60,570 nt of DNA from Acidovorax sp. Leaf78 (GTDB lineage: Bacteria; Pseudomonadota; Gammaproteobacteria; Burkholderiales; Burkholderiaceae_C): positions 1 to 60,570 of the forward strand of contig NZ_LMLZ01000008.1 in assembly GCF_001422735.1 (NCBI RefSeq), read 5' to 3'. How positions within the stretch are numbered: position 1 is the first letter of the stretch; each line of letters opens with the position of its first letter. The position numbers were made by a program, and so were the translations under genes. Below the pieces are notes generated by a model. That model did not search any database and was not told the DNA's origin. It saw nothing but the letters and a program-made list of their open reading frames with translations. Shown in pieces: positions 44,743-53,032 of the stretch.

Positions 44743-44980
44743 GGGTGTCAGATGGAGATTGGAGCGCGATCTCTGAGCGGCGGTTTCGCTGCCAGCCTGG
44801 CTGCGGGTGGCTCATGCGGCGCAGGCAGGGCTACGGAGCCGCGAGGTGTGGCGGGTTGCTGGGATTATCCGTGCCTTGAAGAACACGGGGCCACTCCAGT
44901 TCGGCGTGAGCTGCGCGCAAGTCCCGAGAGGCGATAGGGGCGGAGGCGGGGAGGGGGGGCGGTGCCGCCCCAGAGTTCGC

Positions 44981-45556
44981 CTACTGCTTGCTGCCGCGCC
45001 GCTGGCGCTCGTAGGCCACGCACTCGTCAATCGACAACTCGTCGTTCTGGTTCGTATCCGCCGCTTCGAAGTAAGCCATGCGGGTTTCGACCACTTCCTT
45101 GAACGACAGCTTGCCGTCGCCGTCCTTGTCGCTGGCGGCCAGCCGCTTCACACGGCCCTTGCCCATGCCCGGCACCTGGGCCAGATCTGCAAGCTGCACA
45201 TAGCCTGTGGCGTCGGGCGACAGGCTGTGCCAGCTCTGGACGATGTCCTGGTGGAACTCGTCGAGCGACACGCTGCCGTCGTGGTTCAGGTCCGCTGCAG
45301 AGCAGATGGCCTGCAGCCGCTGCCCGCGCGGCTTGGCGGGCGCCTTGTGGCCGTGCCCATGCCCATGGCCTGGGGCTACGGCGGCGGTGCGTTGTGGCAC
45401 TGCAGGGGACGACACCGGGGCGTCTGCAGCACGCGCTGCGCCGGACAGGGCAAGCCACGCTGTCGCAACCGCCAGAGCACCGATGCTCAGTTGAATTGCG
45501 CGGCCTGCGCGGACCGCCCGGAGGGAAGAGTAAGTCATGGTCTGGGTGCTTTTCAT
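44981..45556 (-). CDS. EF-hand calcium-binding protein with His-rich segment
   Basis: A 191-residue exported protein. Signal peptide about 1-43 (IGALAVATAWLALSGAARAA). A GHGHGHGHK stretch near residue 64 could bind metal. Three EF-hand loops follow: DLNHDGSVSLDE, DKDGDGKLSFKE and DTNQNDELSIDE, all with the Asp/Asn and final Glu ligands. The likely role is periplasmic or surface calcium binding. AGGAGA precedes its ATG. It starts 17 bases after the lectin-like gene and is thus in the same transcript. Confidence 0.85.
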   Translation of the reverse strand: MKSTQTMTYSSLRAVRAGRAIQLSIGALAVATAWLALSGAARAADAPVSSPAVPQRTAAVAPGHGHGHGHKAPAKPRGQRLQAICSAADLNHDGSVSLDEFHQDIVQSWHSLSPDATGYVQLADLAQVPGMGKGRVKRLAASDKDGDGKLSFKEVVETRMAYFEAADTNQNDELSIDECVAYERQRRGSKQ

Positions 45557-45573
45557 GGTGTTTGTCTCCTCGC

Positions 45574-46371
45574 TCACCACCACCAGCGCTGGCTGGGGCT
45601 GCGGTTGCAGGACCACACCATGGCAGCCGCTTCCTGGCGCACGCGGCCGTCTTCGACGTCCAGGCACTTGCCGTTGAGGTTGCTCACGATCTGGCCGCCG
45701 CGCGATGTCCAGCTCTGGCTGCGCGAGCCCGAGCAAGACCACAGCACCACCCGTGCGCCATCGCGCGGGTCGCCACGGTCCACGTCCACGCACAAATCGC
45801 GCACGCGGATCTCACCCCCGCGACCCACGGCAAACCGCTGCGACGCGGTGCCGTTGCATTCATACACCTGAAGCGAGGTGCCGGGCTGGAACTTGCCGCC
45901 CCGCACGTCCAGGCACAGGCGCCCGTCGACGCGGATTTCGCCACCGCGGCCGCCGTAGCCAGGGTCCGGGTACTCGGGGCGCCGGTCGTCGTCGTGCCGG
46001 TTGTGGTTGGCCAACAGGGCGATGCCCGCAATGGCAGCCACCGCGGCAACCGCGGCACCGGCGTTGGAGCCGCTGCCGTTGCTGTTGCCGGACGCATAGC
46101 TGCGCGAGACCTTGAACCGCCCGCCGCAGCCGCCGTTGGTCCACAGCTCGCGGTTGGTGAGGTCGTAGCCCCAGGTGCGGTTGAAGCGGCACGCTCCCTG
46201 CGTCTGCTCCACCAGGTCCACCTGGGTGGTGTCGTCTGCAAGGCGGTAGGAGGTGTAGCTGCCGTTGGAGCGCAGATCCACCAGCTGGTCCTGGGCCTGA
46301 GCGCCCAGAGGATTCACCAGCAAGGGCAGGCACAGCAGCCAGGCGTGTTTCCGAAGAGCGGGGTCTTTCAT
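45574..46371 (-). CDS. DUF3011/ricin-type lectin-like secreted protein
   Basis: A 265-residue protein with a Sec signal peptide (about 1-26, ending GAQAQ). The N-terminal part has a DUF3011-like pattern (YRLADDTTQVDLVEQTQGAC, WGYDLTNRELWTNGGCGGRF). An Ala-rich hydrophobic stretch (about 100-118) follows, then a C-terminal ricin-B-type beta-trefoil with repeats CLDVRGG..QVYECNG..QRF, CVDVDRGD..LWSCSG..QSW and CLDVEDG..VWSCNR..QRW: each has a QxW/QxF-like end. It may bind sugars on cell or host surfaces. Ribosome site AAGGAGA. Lies 146 bases downstream of the fimbrial operon on the same strand. Confidence 0.82.
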   Translation of the reverse strand: MKDPALRKHAWLLCLPLLVNPLGAQAQDQLVDLRSNGSYTSYRLADDTTQVDLVEQTQGACRFNRTWGYDLTNRELWTNGGCGGRFKVSRSYASGNSNGSGSNAGAAVAAVAAIAGIALLANHNRHDDDRRPEYPDPGYGGRGGEIRVDGRLCLDVRGGKFQPGTSLQVYECNGTASQRFAVGRGGEIRVRDLCVDVDRGDPRDGARVVLWSCSGSRSQSWTSRGGQIVSNLNGKCLDVEDGRVRQEAAAMVWSCNRSPSQRWWW

Positions 46372-46517
46372 GGAGTTCTCCTTCTTTGCAGTCTGTGGGG
46401 GGAGGCCATCACGATGCGTTGCGCAGGGCCTGTGTGCTGGCGCATCGGGCCGAGGTTCGGTCTGGCTATTGTGCTGCGGTTCGCGGGCCTTGTTGAAAGT
46501 TCTGTACCACGCGGCGT

Positions 46518-47609
46518 TCAGAACTGCACGTCCACCTTCACGCTGTCGCTGTAGCTGCCTTGCGGCACGGCGGGCTGGTCGGCATAGATGGTGGCGGTGT
46601 ACGGGATCACCTGGGGCGTGAGCCCGTCGGCCACGCCCAAGCTGGGCACGCGTGCGCCGGCCAGTGGCCCCCAGACCGACTGGTCCTGCCTGAAGATGTT
46701 GTACTGCAGCCGGTTGACCCCGCTGGCCATCTGGCGCCGCGCGCCGCTGGCATAGGAGCCCATGTCCAGCCCGACCGTGTAGGTGATGCCCTTGGTGCAC
46801 AGCAGCGTGATGCTCTGCGAGACGGTGCCAAAGGCGCTGGGCAGCGGTGCCGAGCCGAACTGCACGTTGGGCGCCGTGATGGTGCAGTCGTTCGTCACCA
46901 CCAGCGTGACAGTGATGGTGCGGTCCGTGCTGCCCGTGCGCAGGTTGCCCACGCAGGCGTTGCCCACCGCAATGCCCTCGCAGATGTTGGCGTACGTCCA
47001 GTTCACGGTGATGTTGTCGGTGTACGTACCGGCCGGCACGTTGGCGCCCGGGAGCGTGCTGATCTTGATGCCGATGATCGCCTGGTTGTTGCTCAGCAAG
47101 GACACCACGTTGATGTTGTTGAGGTCCAGGATCAGCAGCCCTGATGTGAACGTGCCACCGCCCAAAGGAGATATTTCATAGGGCACGGTGATGGCGCTGT
47201 TCGTGGTGTTCTTCAGGGTCAGTCCGGTCACGGGTGTGGTGATCTTGGCCTTCAGGGTCGGTGTCGACAGCAGCGCCAGCACCACTGCGCCGCAACCAAA
47301 CCGGAACTCCGCCGTGGACGTGATGGGCGAGCCCGTGCGCACGCGCTGCGAAGGGTGTGAACCCAGCACGCCGCTGCTTTCCACCGGCGTGCACACGGCG
47401 GCGGCCTGCAGCGAGCACATCGCCAGGGCCGCGGCAAGCCCGAGGCGCCACCAGTGCGCTGAACAGGCCTTGCGCAAGACATGGCCCACCCACACGGCTA
47501 GCCATCCCCTCACGGCCGGCGGACGTGCGGGGCTGCCATGCGGCGTGTGCGCAGCGGCTGTGGTGATGGGCCGGGCGGGCGGGGCAAGCGGGGCGGCAGG
47601 TCGGGTCAA
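46518..47609 (-). CDS. Spore coat U-domain tip adhesin of the chaperone-usher system (CsuE-like)
   Basis: A 363-residue exported protein and the last gene of the fimbrial operon. The end is a spore coat U (SCPU) domain (SQSITLLCTKGITYTVGLDM, RQMASGVNRLQYNIFRQD, YSDSVKVDVQF). An N-terminal domain (about 95-220) with FRFGCGAVVLALLSTPTL probably carries adhesive function. This two-domain layout matches the Csu tip subunit. A signal peptide (LGLAAALAMCSLQAAAV) is preceded by a long basic lead. The start is a TTG overlapping the usher stop as TTGA, with AAGGAG seven bases upstream; an upstream ATG (MRKAHGRC) inside usher is the alternative. Confidence 0.8.
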   Translation of the reverse strand: MTRPAAPLAPPARPITTAAAHTPHGSPARPPAVRGWLAVWVGHVLRKACSAHWWRLGLAAALAMCSLQAAAVCTPVESSGVLGSHPSQRVRTGSPITSTAEFRFGCGAVVLALLSTPTLKAKITTPVTGLTLKNTTNSAITVPYEISPLGGGTFTSGLLILDLNNINVVSLLSNNQAIIGIKISTLPGANVPAGTYTDNITVNWTYANICEGIAVGNACVGNLRTGSTDRTITVTLVVTNDCTITAPNVQFGSAPLPSAFGTVSQSITLLCTKGITYTVGLDMGSYASGARRQMASGVNRLQYNIFRQDQSVWGPLAGARVPSLGVADGLTPQVIPYTATIYADQPAVPQGSYSDSVKVDVQF

Positions 47610-50098
47610 CGGGTGGCTCCTTTCTGCGCAGCGCCCGTGGGCTTTGCGCATGGCACGACGAGGTCGCGGGCCGCGGCGTAGTCGGCCTCGCTGAATTCGG
47701 CCCGGCACTCGGCGCCTTCGGGCGTGCGCACCACCAGCTGGTTGCGAGGGTGAAGCACGGTGAGGTAGACCACGCCGTCCCAGCCCACCACGGTGTGGGT
47801 GCCCCCGGGCGCATGGTGCACTGCGCTTCCAGCGGGCACAGGCTTGCCGTCCTGGTCTACCAGGGTGATGGTGGCGGTGCGCATCTTGAGCACCGGCAAC
47901 TGAACCAGCATGCCCGCATTGCGCGACACTGCCATGCGCCGCTCCAGCGCCGGGATGTCCACGTCGGGCGGCAGCGTCAGCGGGTCCACGGCGTAACGAC
48001 CTGGGTAGTAGGCGGGCACGCTCGGCACCAGCAGGTAGCCCTGGGCGTTGGTGTAACCCGCCAGCTGGTTCTCGTACATGATCGGCACGTCGGGCATGCC
48101 CTGGGTGGACACCAGCGCAAAACCGTCGTGCACCCGGTTGGCCGCAAACAGGTGCCCGTCGATGACGCCCAGCGATCCGGCCAATCCTCCCCACTGCGTG
48201 GTCTGGCCCGCGCTGGTGCTGACCCCGCCTTCCACCGCAAGGGTGCCGTTGCGGTACTGCACCGCGGCCTGGCCGTAGCGCTCTGGCCCGCCCGACAGCG
48301 TGTGCGCCGCGTTCCAGCCCCACCCGCCTTCCGTGGGCAGAGAGCGTTGGTAGCTGGCATAGGTCTGCGTCGACCCGCGCGTCCTGCCGGACGCCACCTG
48401 CACGGTGGCGTTGTTGCCGAGAAAGTAGGTCAGCTGAAGCCGCAACTGGTTCTCGCCGGTTTCCAGCGTACGCCCCGCCGTCACGGTGAGGTAGGTGTTG
48501 CTGCGCACCGGTGCGCTGTAGCTCGCAAACGCGATGCGGCTGCGCTCGCTGCGGGCGCTGCGCGTGTCGATCCAGCCTGCGGAAATGGCCCCGTTGCCCA
48601 GCGTCCAGCTCAGGTTCAACTGGCGGGTGCGCCGGGGCAGTTGATAGCCGTCGTCCGCATAGGTGCTGGCGTCGCCGAAGCGCGCCGTGCGCCCGCTTTG
48701 CTGCAGCGAAATGCCCGCGCGCTGCGTGTTGTACTGCCAGCCGGTGCTGTACTGCCAGCCGCTGCCTGAGCGCGATGTGTAGCCGCGGGTGATCGACGCG
48801 TTGGCGATGCCCATCATGCCCAGCCCCGCCAGCCCCCCCACACCGGCCACGCCCAGGCCCTTGCCCACCTGGGCCTGGGCCTCCAGCGTGAGTACATCCG
48901 ACAGCCCCTGGCGGTACACGCCCGTGGCAACGGGCCGACCATACGAGAAGCTGCGCACGCCGTAGTCGCGGCGCAGCGCGCCCAGCGACAGCGAATAGTC
49001 CGTCCACCCGGGCCGCAGCAGTTCGCGGTGGACATAGAACGGGATGGTGGTGTACACCTGTCGGCCCAGCGCGTCGGTGGTGACCACCGACGCAGTGCCC
49101 GCGCCGCTGACCAGCGGCATCTCGCTGAGCGTGAAAGGGCCCGGTGCCACCCGGTTGCTGAAGGCCTTGAATCCATTGAGAAACAGGTCCACCGCCGACG
49201 GCACTGCGGCCTGCCCGGCGAACTGGGGCAGGGGGTAGGTCACCAGGTCGGGCCGCACCCCGAAGTTGCGCGACCACTGCACCCCGCCCAGGCGCACCGA
49301 CGTGCTCCAGGGCAGGGAGCCGCTGACGATGTCGCCGTAGATTGCCTCGGTGGCGGTGCCTGTGTCGGTGCGCGTCCAGCGCGTGTCGTAGCGCACATAC
49401 CCTCGGGTGGCGTCGCGCACCTGCAGGCGCACCAGCCCAGTGTTGGAGACCACCCCGTCGGGGCTGAAGTACCGCTGCTCCGACCACAGCGATGTGAGGG
49501 AGTGCCTGCGCGAATGCGTGCTGTAGATGTCGTAGTTCAACAGCCAGCCGCTGCCGGTCGTGCTGTCGGGCGACTCCTGCGGCGTTTCGTCGGCCAGCCG
49601 CTGCATGGGCAGCCATTGCGGCGGCACCGTCAGCGACAGCTGCTGGGTGAGCGGCTCGTATTCCACCGACACACCGGGCAGCCGATTCACGGCCAGGCGC
49701 GTGTTGCGGGGCTGCGCGTTGTGGATGTGCATGCGCCGCAGCGTCTCGGCCTCGATCTCGAAGTCGTCCCCGTTCTGCACCACCTCCACCAGCTGCCCCT
49801 GGGGCTGCCCGTTGATCTGCACATCCAGGTACAGCAGCGAAGCGCCCGGAGGCGGCGGCCACGCGGTCGCAGGTGCATCCCACGGCGACTGGGGCGATGC
49901 AGCGGACGGCATGGCGGGCGGCACCGCCAGCGCATGCTGCACCGGTGCCGCAGCAGGGTGGCCCGCGGGCGGGGCCGGTGCCGTCACGGTGCCGGCCGAT
50001 ATCTGCGCCGGCACGAGACTGCTGGCCACCAGGGCACGCCCGGCGCGGATCCACAGGGAGGCGCGCTCACTACTCGCCACGGGGCACAAGGGTCTCAT
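47606..50098 (-). CDS. Outer-membrane fimbrial usher (archaic, CsuD-like)
   Basis: An 830-residue PapC-family usher that forms the outer-membrane pore and assembles subunits. The N-terminal PapC_N domain (about 88-190) begins SLLYLDVQINGQPQGQLVEV. The 24-strand barrel (about 195-650) has SRNFGVRPDLVTYPLP and FLNGFKAFSNRVAPGPFTL, the plug region. The C-terminal domain has TITLVDQDGKPVPAGSAVHH. It belongs with archaic ushers by context (SCPU subunits). Its ATG overlaps the chaperone stop by 29 bases. Confidence 0.92.
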   Translation of the reverse strand: MRPLCPVASSERASLWIRAGRALVASSLVPAQISAGTVTAPAPPAGHPAAAPVQHALAVPPAMPSAASPQSPWDAPATAWPPPPGASLLYLDVQINGQPQGQLVEVVQNGDDFEIEAETLRRMHIHNAQPRNTRLAVNRLPGVSVEYEPLTQQLSLTVPPQWLPMQRLADETPQESPDSTTGSGWLLNYDIYSTHSRRHSLTSLWSEQRYFSPDGVVSNTGLVRLQVRDATRGYVRYDTRWTRTDTGTATEAIYGDIVSGSLPWSTSVRLGGVQWSRNFGVRPDLVTYPLPQFAGQAAVPSAVDLFLNGFKAFSNRVAPGPFTLSEMPLVSGAGTASVVTTDALGRQVYTTIPFYVHRELLRPGWTDYSLSLGALRRDYGVRSFSYGRPVATGVYRQGLSDVLTLEAQAQVGKGLGVAGVGGLAGLGMMGIANASITRGYTSRSGSGWQYSTGWQYNTQRAGISLQQSGRTARFGDASTYADDGYQLPRRTRQLNLSWTLGNGAISAGWIDTRSARSERSRIAFASYSAPVRSNTYLTVTAGRTLETGENQLRLQLTYFLGNNATVQVASGRTRGSTQTYASYQRSLPTEGGWGWNAAHTLSGGPERYGQAAVQYRNGTLAVEGGVSTSAGQTTQWGGLAGSLGVIDGHLFAANRVHDGFALVSTQGMPDVPIMYENQLAGYTNAQGYLLVPSVPAYYPGRYAVDPLTLPPDVDIPALERRMAVSRNAGMLVQLPVLKMRTATITLVDQDGKPVPAGSAVHHAPGGTHTVVGWDGVVYLTVLHPRNQLVVRTPEGAECRAEFSEADYAAARDLVVPCAKPTGAAQKGATR

Positions 50099-50897
50099 GC
50101 CCGTTGATGTTGGCCTTGAGCACCGGGTCGCCGGGCGGTGGCGCCTCCAGTTCCCAGCGCATCAGGCTGTTGGGCAGCACATAGCCCATCAGCCCTTCAT
50201 TGACGGTCACATCGGGCCGCGGTGCGCGGGTGCCCCAGCGCACGGCCGTGATGCGCGCGTGCCCCTTGCCCTTGTTGCGCACCACCAGGCGGTGCGCCTT
50301 GCCGTCCTTGACCGTGTTCCAGGTCAGGTCCGGTGGCAGCGGCTTGCCCTTGCTGCCGCGTTGTGCCTGCGAATGCGTGGCCCTGAATGGCTGCGCGCCG
50401 CGGCCGTATACGAACAGCGGGATGGCGTAGCGCACCTTGAGCCGTATGCCCATGCCCGCGTCACTCTGCGCATCCGATGCAGCCTGGTCATCGGGCGCGG
50501 GCAGCTCGTCGATGAGCACGCGGTAGGCCACTTCCAGTTCCGGTGGCACCGGCTGCGACGCGATCAGGCGGACCATCTGCCGCTTGCCCGGCGGGATCAC
50601 GCTGATCGGGGGGCTTGCCACGACCTCTTTCTGGGACGAGAGAAACTCCTCGCCTTCGGTCTGGCTCCAGTCCATGACACGCACCTGCAGCGACACCGCA
50701 GCCACGCCCCGGTTCTCCACCCAGACGGCCACCGCCTGCTGCTCCTCGGTGATCATCGGGTCCACCGGCCAGATCATCAGCGGCGTGGCGGCATTCACGG
50801 GCGCCGCAGAGGCCAGGGCCAGCCACAGTGCGCAGAGCCACGGCGCCGCGGCGTGCCACGGGCGCAAGCGGCTATTGGTGGTGCTTGCGCTCACCAT
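50070..50897 (-). CDS. Periplasmic fimbrial chaperone (CsuC-like)
   Basis: A 275-residue PapD-like chaperone with signal peptide about 1-36 (ALWLALASAAPVNAAT). The first Ig domain has PLMIWPVDPMITEEQQAVAV and, typical of the G1 and F1 region, SPPISVIPPGKRQMVRLIAS, then VAYRVLIDELPAPD. A second domain ends WELEAPPPGDPVLKANIN. It binds SCPU subunits by donor-strand complementation and hands them to the usher. Start overlaps the upstream subunit stop by 7 bases and its end overlaps the usher start. Confidence 0.92.
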   Translation of the reverse strand: MVSASTTNSRLRPWHAAAPWLCALWLALASAAPVNAATPLMIWPVDPMITEEQQAVAVWVENRGVAAVSLQVRVMDWSQTEGEEFLSSQKEVVASPPISVIPPGKRQMVRLIASQPVPPELEVAYRVLIDELPAPDDQAASDAQSDAGMGIRLKVRYAIPLFVYGRGAQPFRATHSQAQRGSKGKPLPPDLTWNTVKDGKAHRLVVRNKGKGHARITAVRWGTRAPRPDVTVNEGLMGYVLPNSLMRWELEAPPPGDPVLKANINGHETLVPRGE

Positions 50898-51490
50898 GAC
50901 AGCGTCACCTGCACGGTGTCCGCATAGATGCCCGCTGCGGCCGTAGAGCCCGGCAGCGTGGCGGTGCCGCGCACGGGCAGGGCCAGCGGCGTGGCGTCGA
51001 TCACCAGGCCCACCGGCACATTGGGCACCAGCGGAGCGGTGACGCCCTGCACGAGATCGAGTTGGTAGGGCACGTACTTGCCTGCGCCGTTGGACATGCG
51101 CCGCTGCACACCCTGTCCGTGCTGCCCGCCATCGATGCTGATCTGCACGGCCGTCCCCGGGGTACACACCAGCTTGGCCTGGCCCCCCATGCTGCTGCCG
51201 GCCATGGTTTGCATGCTGCCCGTCTGCAGCGCGGGGTGGCTGCCGAAGTTGATGCTGCCAAACGCAATACCGCTAACCTGGCTGGTGCTACCGGAGACCA
51301 CACAGCCACGCACCACGGACGCCGACACCGTGAACGTAGGGCTGGTAGGGATGGTGGCCGCCAGGGCAGCCGCTGGAAGCAGCAGCAGCGCCAGGCGGGA
51401 TGCCCGCACCAGCTTGAGCGGTGTTTGCGCAGTGGTGAGGCGCTTCGCGCGCAGCCTCACCCCTGCAATGGCTTGCATGATTTTCTTCAT
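50891..51490 (-). CDS. Spore coat U-domain fimbrial subunit
   Basis: A 199-residue secreted subunit. Signal peptide about 1-45 (LALLLLPAAALAAT); the mature part is an SCPU domain: FTVSASVVRGCVVSGSTS, GIAFGSINFGSHPAL, LVCTPGTAVQISIDGGQHGQ, and the final GIYADTVQVTLSW. Subunits of this kind polymerise into thin archaic pili (Csu). It shares low but clear similarity with the subunit upstream. It overlaps the chaperone start by 7 bases. Confidence 0.9.
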   Translation of the reverse strand: MKKIMQAIAGVRLRAKRLTTAQTPLKLVRASRLALLLLPAAALAATIPTSPTFTVSASVVRGCVVSGSTSQVSGIAFGSINFGSHPALQTGSMQTMAGSSMGGQAKLVCTPGTAVQISIDGGQHGQGVQRRMSNGAGKYVPYQLDLVQGVTAPLVPNVPVGLVIDATPLALPVRGTATLPGSTAAAGIYADTVQVTLSW

Positions 51491-51590
51491 CGGGATCTCC
51501 CTGTGGCTGTTGTGCGCAGCCGTGGTGTTGCCGCGGGCTGGGTGGTGGGCGGTCCCGCCCGTGCCCTGCGGTGGAAGAGGCGCGAAAGAA

Positions 51591-52235
51591 TCAGTAGGTC
51601 ACAGTGACCTGCAGCGTATCCATGTACATGCCTGCTGGGAGTGCCGTGGGGTCGGTCTTGTTGATCTGGCCGTAGATCGGCAGCGGAAACGCCGCGCCAT
51701 TGGCGGGCACCGCGATACCTGCGATGGCTGCGGCCAGCGGGTAGACCTGCGTGTGGCCGGAGTCGCGGTACACGTCGTAGGGGATGTACGCGGCGGTGTT
51801 GCCGTTGCGCATGGCCCGGGTGCCGGCACCGATGGCACCGCCCAGGCCCGCATAGTTGCCAGGGCCGACCTGGATGCTGATACCCAGCACATCCGGCGAG
51901 CACACCAGCTGTGTGGGGCCCGACACGCTTTCGCCGCCGGATGCGGTGGCCTGCACCGTGCCGGTAAACGTGCTGGGCCGTGTGCCGAAGTCCAGCGTAC
52001 CGAAGTTGACCCCCGATGCCGCCCCGGAACTGCCGGCAATCATGCAGCCGGCCGTAAGCTGGATCTGGGATTGCAGAGTGCCGGTGAGCGTGTCCGCGCC
52101 AGCGGTGCAAGCCCATGCGCAGCAGGCCAGGATGATGCCGGCCCCCCGCAGCTTCTGCACTGTGTGCAGACCGTGCGCGCTAGCGCTTGTCGTTGATGAA
52201 CCAACCGGTGGTTGCGCTCGTCGTGATGCTTGCAT
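51591..52235 (-). CDS. Spore coat U-domain fimbrial subunit (first gene of operon)
   Basis: A 214-residue secreted subunit with an SCPU domain (LTAGCMIAGSSGAASGVNFG, LVCSPDVLGISIQVGPGNYA, RAMRNGNTAAYIPYDVYRD, MYMDTLQVTVTY). The start at MQASRRAQPPVG has AGGAGA upstream; the hydrophobic signal (AGIILACCAWACTAGA) is at about 32-48. It opens the operon and is preceded by an AT-rich promoter region (52347-52420). In Csu systems the first subunit is the main pilin (CsuA/B). Confidence 0.9.
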   Translation of the reverse strand: MQASRRAQPPVGSSTTSASAHGLHTVQKLRGAGIILACCAWACTAGADTLTGTLQSQIQLTAGCMIAGSSGAASGVNFGTLDFGTRPSTFTGTVQATASGGESVSGPTQLVCSPDVLGISIQVGPGNYAGLGGAIGAGTRAMRNGNTAAYIPYDVYRDSGHTQVYPLAAAIAGIAVPANGAAFPLPIYGQINKTDPTALPAGMYMDTLQVTVTY

Positions 52236-52346
52236 TGCCTTCTCCTCAAGGAAAATTGAAGAAGAAACGCCAAGACACACGTGATGCGCGCCCTGCGTGG
52301 TGAACCTGTCCAGCCTCAGGGTGCACTGCAACGGTGCGTACGTCCA

Positions 52347-52420
52347 GTTTTTAATTGATAGTTGCGGCGAATAATCAGTTGTTTGTATTGTTTTTTACAT
52401 TTGTTTGCTCGAATATTCCG
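52347..52420. promoter_or_regulatory. AT-rich spacer upstream of the fimbrial operon
   Basis: A run much richer in A+T than its surroundings (for example TTTTTAATTGATAG, TTGTTTGTATTGTTTTTTAC) between the divergent fimbrial and sigma-factor genes. It is probably where the fimbrial promoter lies and could attract H-NS-like silencers. No precise promoter is identified. Confidence 0.4.
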
Positions 52421-52461
52421 TGCGTTTACATGCAGAGGGTGAAGTAGGAGTTTGATATCAT

Positions 52462-52490
52462 TTGGTATTGAGAATTATTCTCAATATAAT
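52462..52490 (+). promoter_or_regulatory. Promoter with overlapping Fur box upstream of the ECF sigma gene
   Basis: A perfect 19-base palindrome ATTGAGAAT-T-ATTCTCAAT at 52467-52485 is a clear Fur box. A promoter, TTGGTA (52462-52467) and TATAAT (52485-52490) spaced 17 bases apart, encloses it. Fur-Fe would block polymerase, so the locus should be turned on under iron limitation. Confidence 0.8.
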
Positions 52491-52522
52491 GGCGTCATCA
52501 CCACCCCTGCACTTGGATCTGC

Positions 52523-53032
52523 ATGACCGCCGCCGACGCCAGCCAGGTTCACTCCCCGCACACCCTGTACAGCGACCACAGCGGCTGGCTGCGTGCCTGG
52601 CTGTACCGGCGGCTCGGCTGCAGGGACGAGGCGGCCGACCTGGTGCAGGACACGTTTGTGCGGGTGCTGCTGCGCCCGCAGGTGCTGCAGGGCGTGCGGG
52701 AGCCGCGGGCCTACCTCACCACCATCGCCAAGGGCCTGGTGTCCGACCATTGGCGCCGCCAGGCGCTGGAGCTGGCCTACGCGGATGCGCTGGCGCTCAT
52801 GCCCGAACCGATGGCGCCATCTCCCGAAGAGCGCGCGCTCATTCTGGAGGCACTCCATGCCATCGACGCCATGCTGGAGAGCCTGGCACCCAAGGCGCGG
52901 CACGCGTTCCTGCTGTCGCAACTCGAAGGCCTGGGCTATGCCGAGATCGCGCAGGAGCTGCAGGTGAGCGAGCGCACCGTCAAGCGCTACATGGCGCAGG
53001 GGTTTGAATGCTGCCTGCTCGCGATGGCATGA
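52523..53032 (+). CDS. ECF sigma factor, FecI type
   Basis: A 169-residue extracytoplasmic-function sigma factor. Region 2 (about 15-80) has YRRLGCRDEAADLVQDTFVR and YLTTIAKGLVSDHWRRQALE; region 4 (about 105-165) has SLAPKARHAFLLSQLEGLGY and ERTVKRYMAQG. This pattern and the next gene mark the iron-siderophore (FecI) class. It directs RNA polymerase to the receptor promoter after release by FecR. The ATG is close to the Fur box. The stop overlaps the fecR-like start (ATGA). Confidence 0.93.
   Translation: MTAADASQVHSPHTLYSDHSGWLRAWLYRRLGCRDEAADLVQDTFVRVLLRPQVLQGVREPRAYLTTIAKGLVSDHWRRQALELAYADALALMPEPMAPSPEERALILEALHAIDAMLESLAPKARHAFLLSQLEGLGYAEIAQELQVSERTVKRYMAQGFECCLLAMA

Noticed and set aside
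46518..50054. A single open frame of over 1,100 codons running through the usher region into the tip adhesin
   Set aside because: Its first two thirds are an alternative frame of the usher with Arg/Gly/Ala-rich nonsense. High GC keeps it open. Only the end, from about 47609, is the real SCPU protein.
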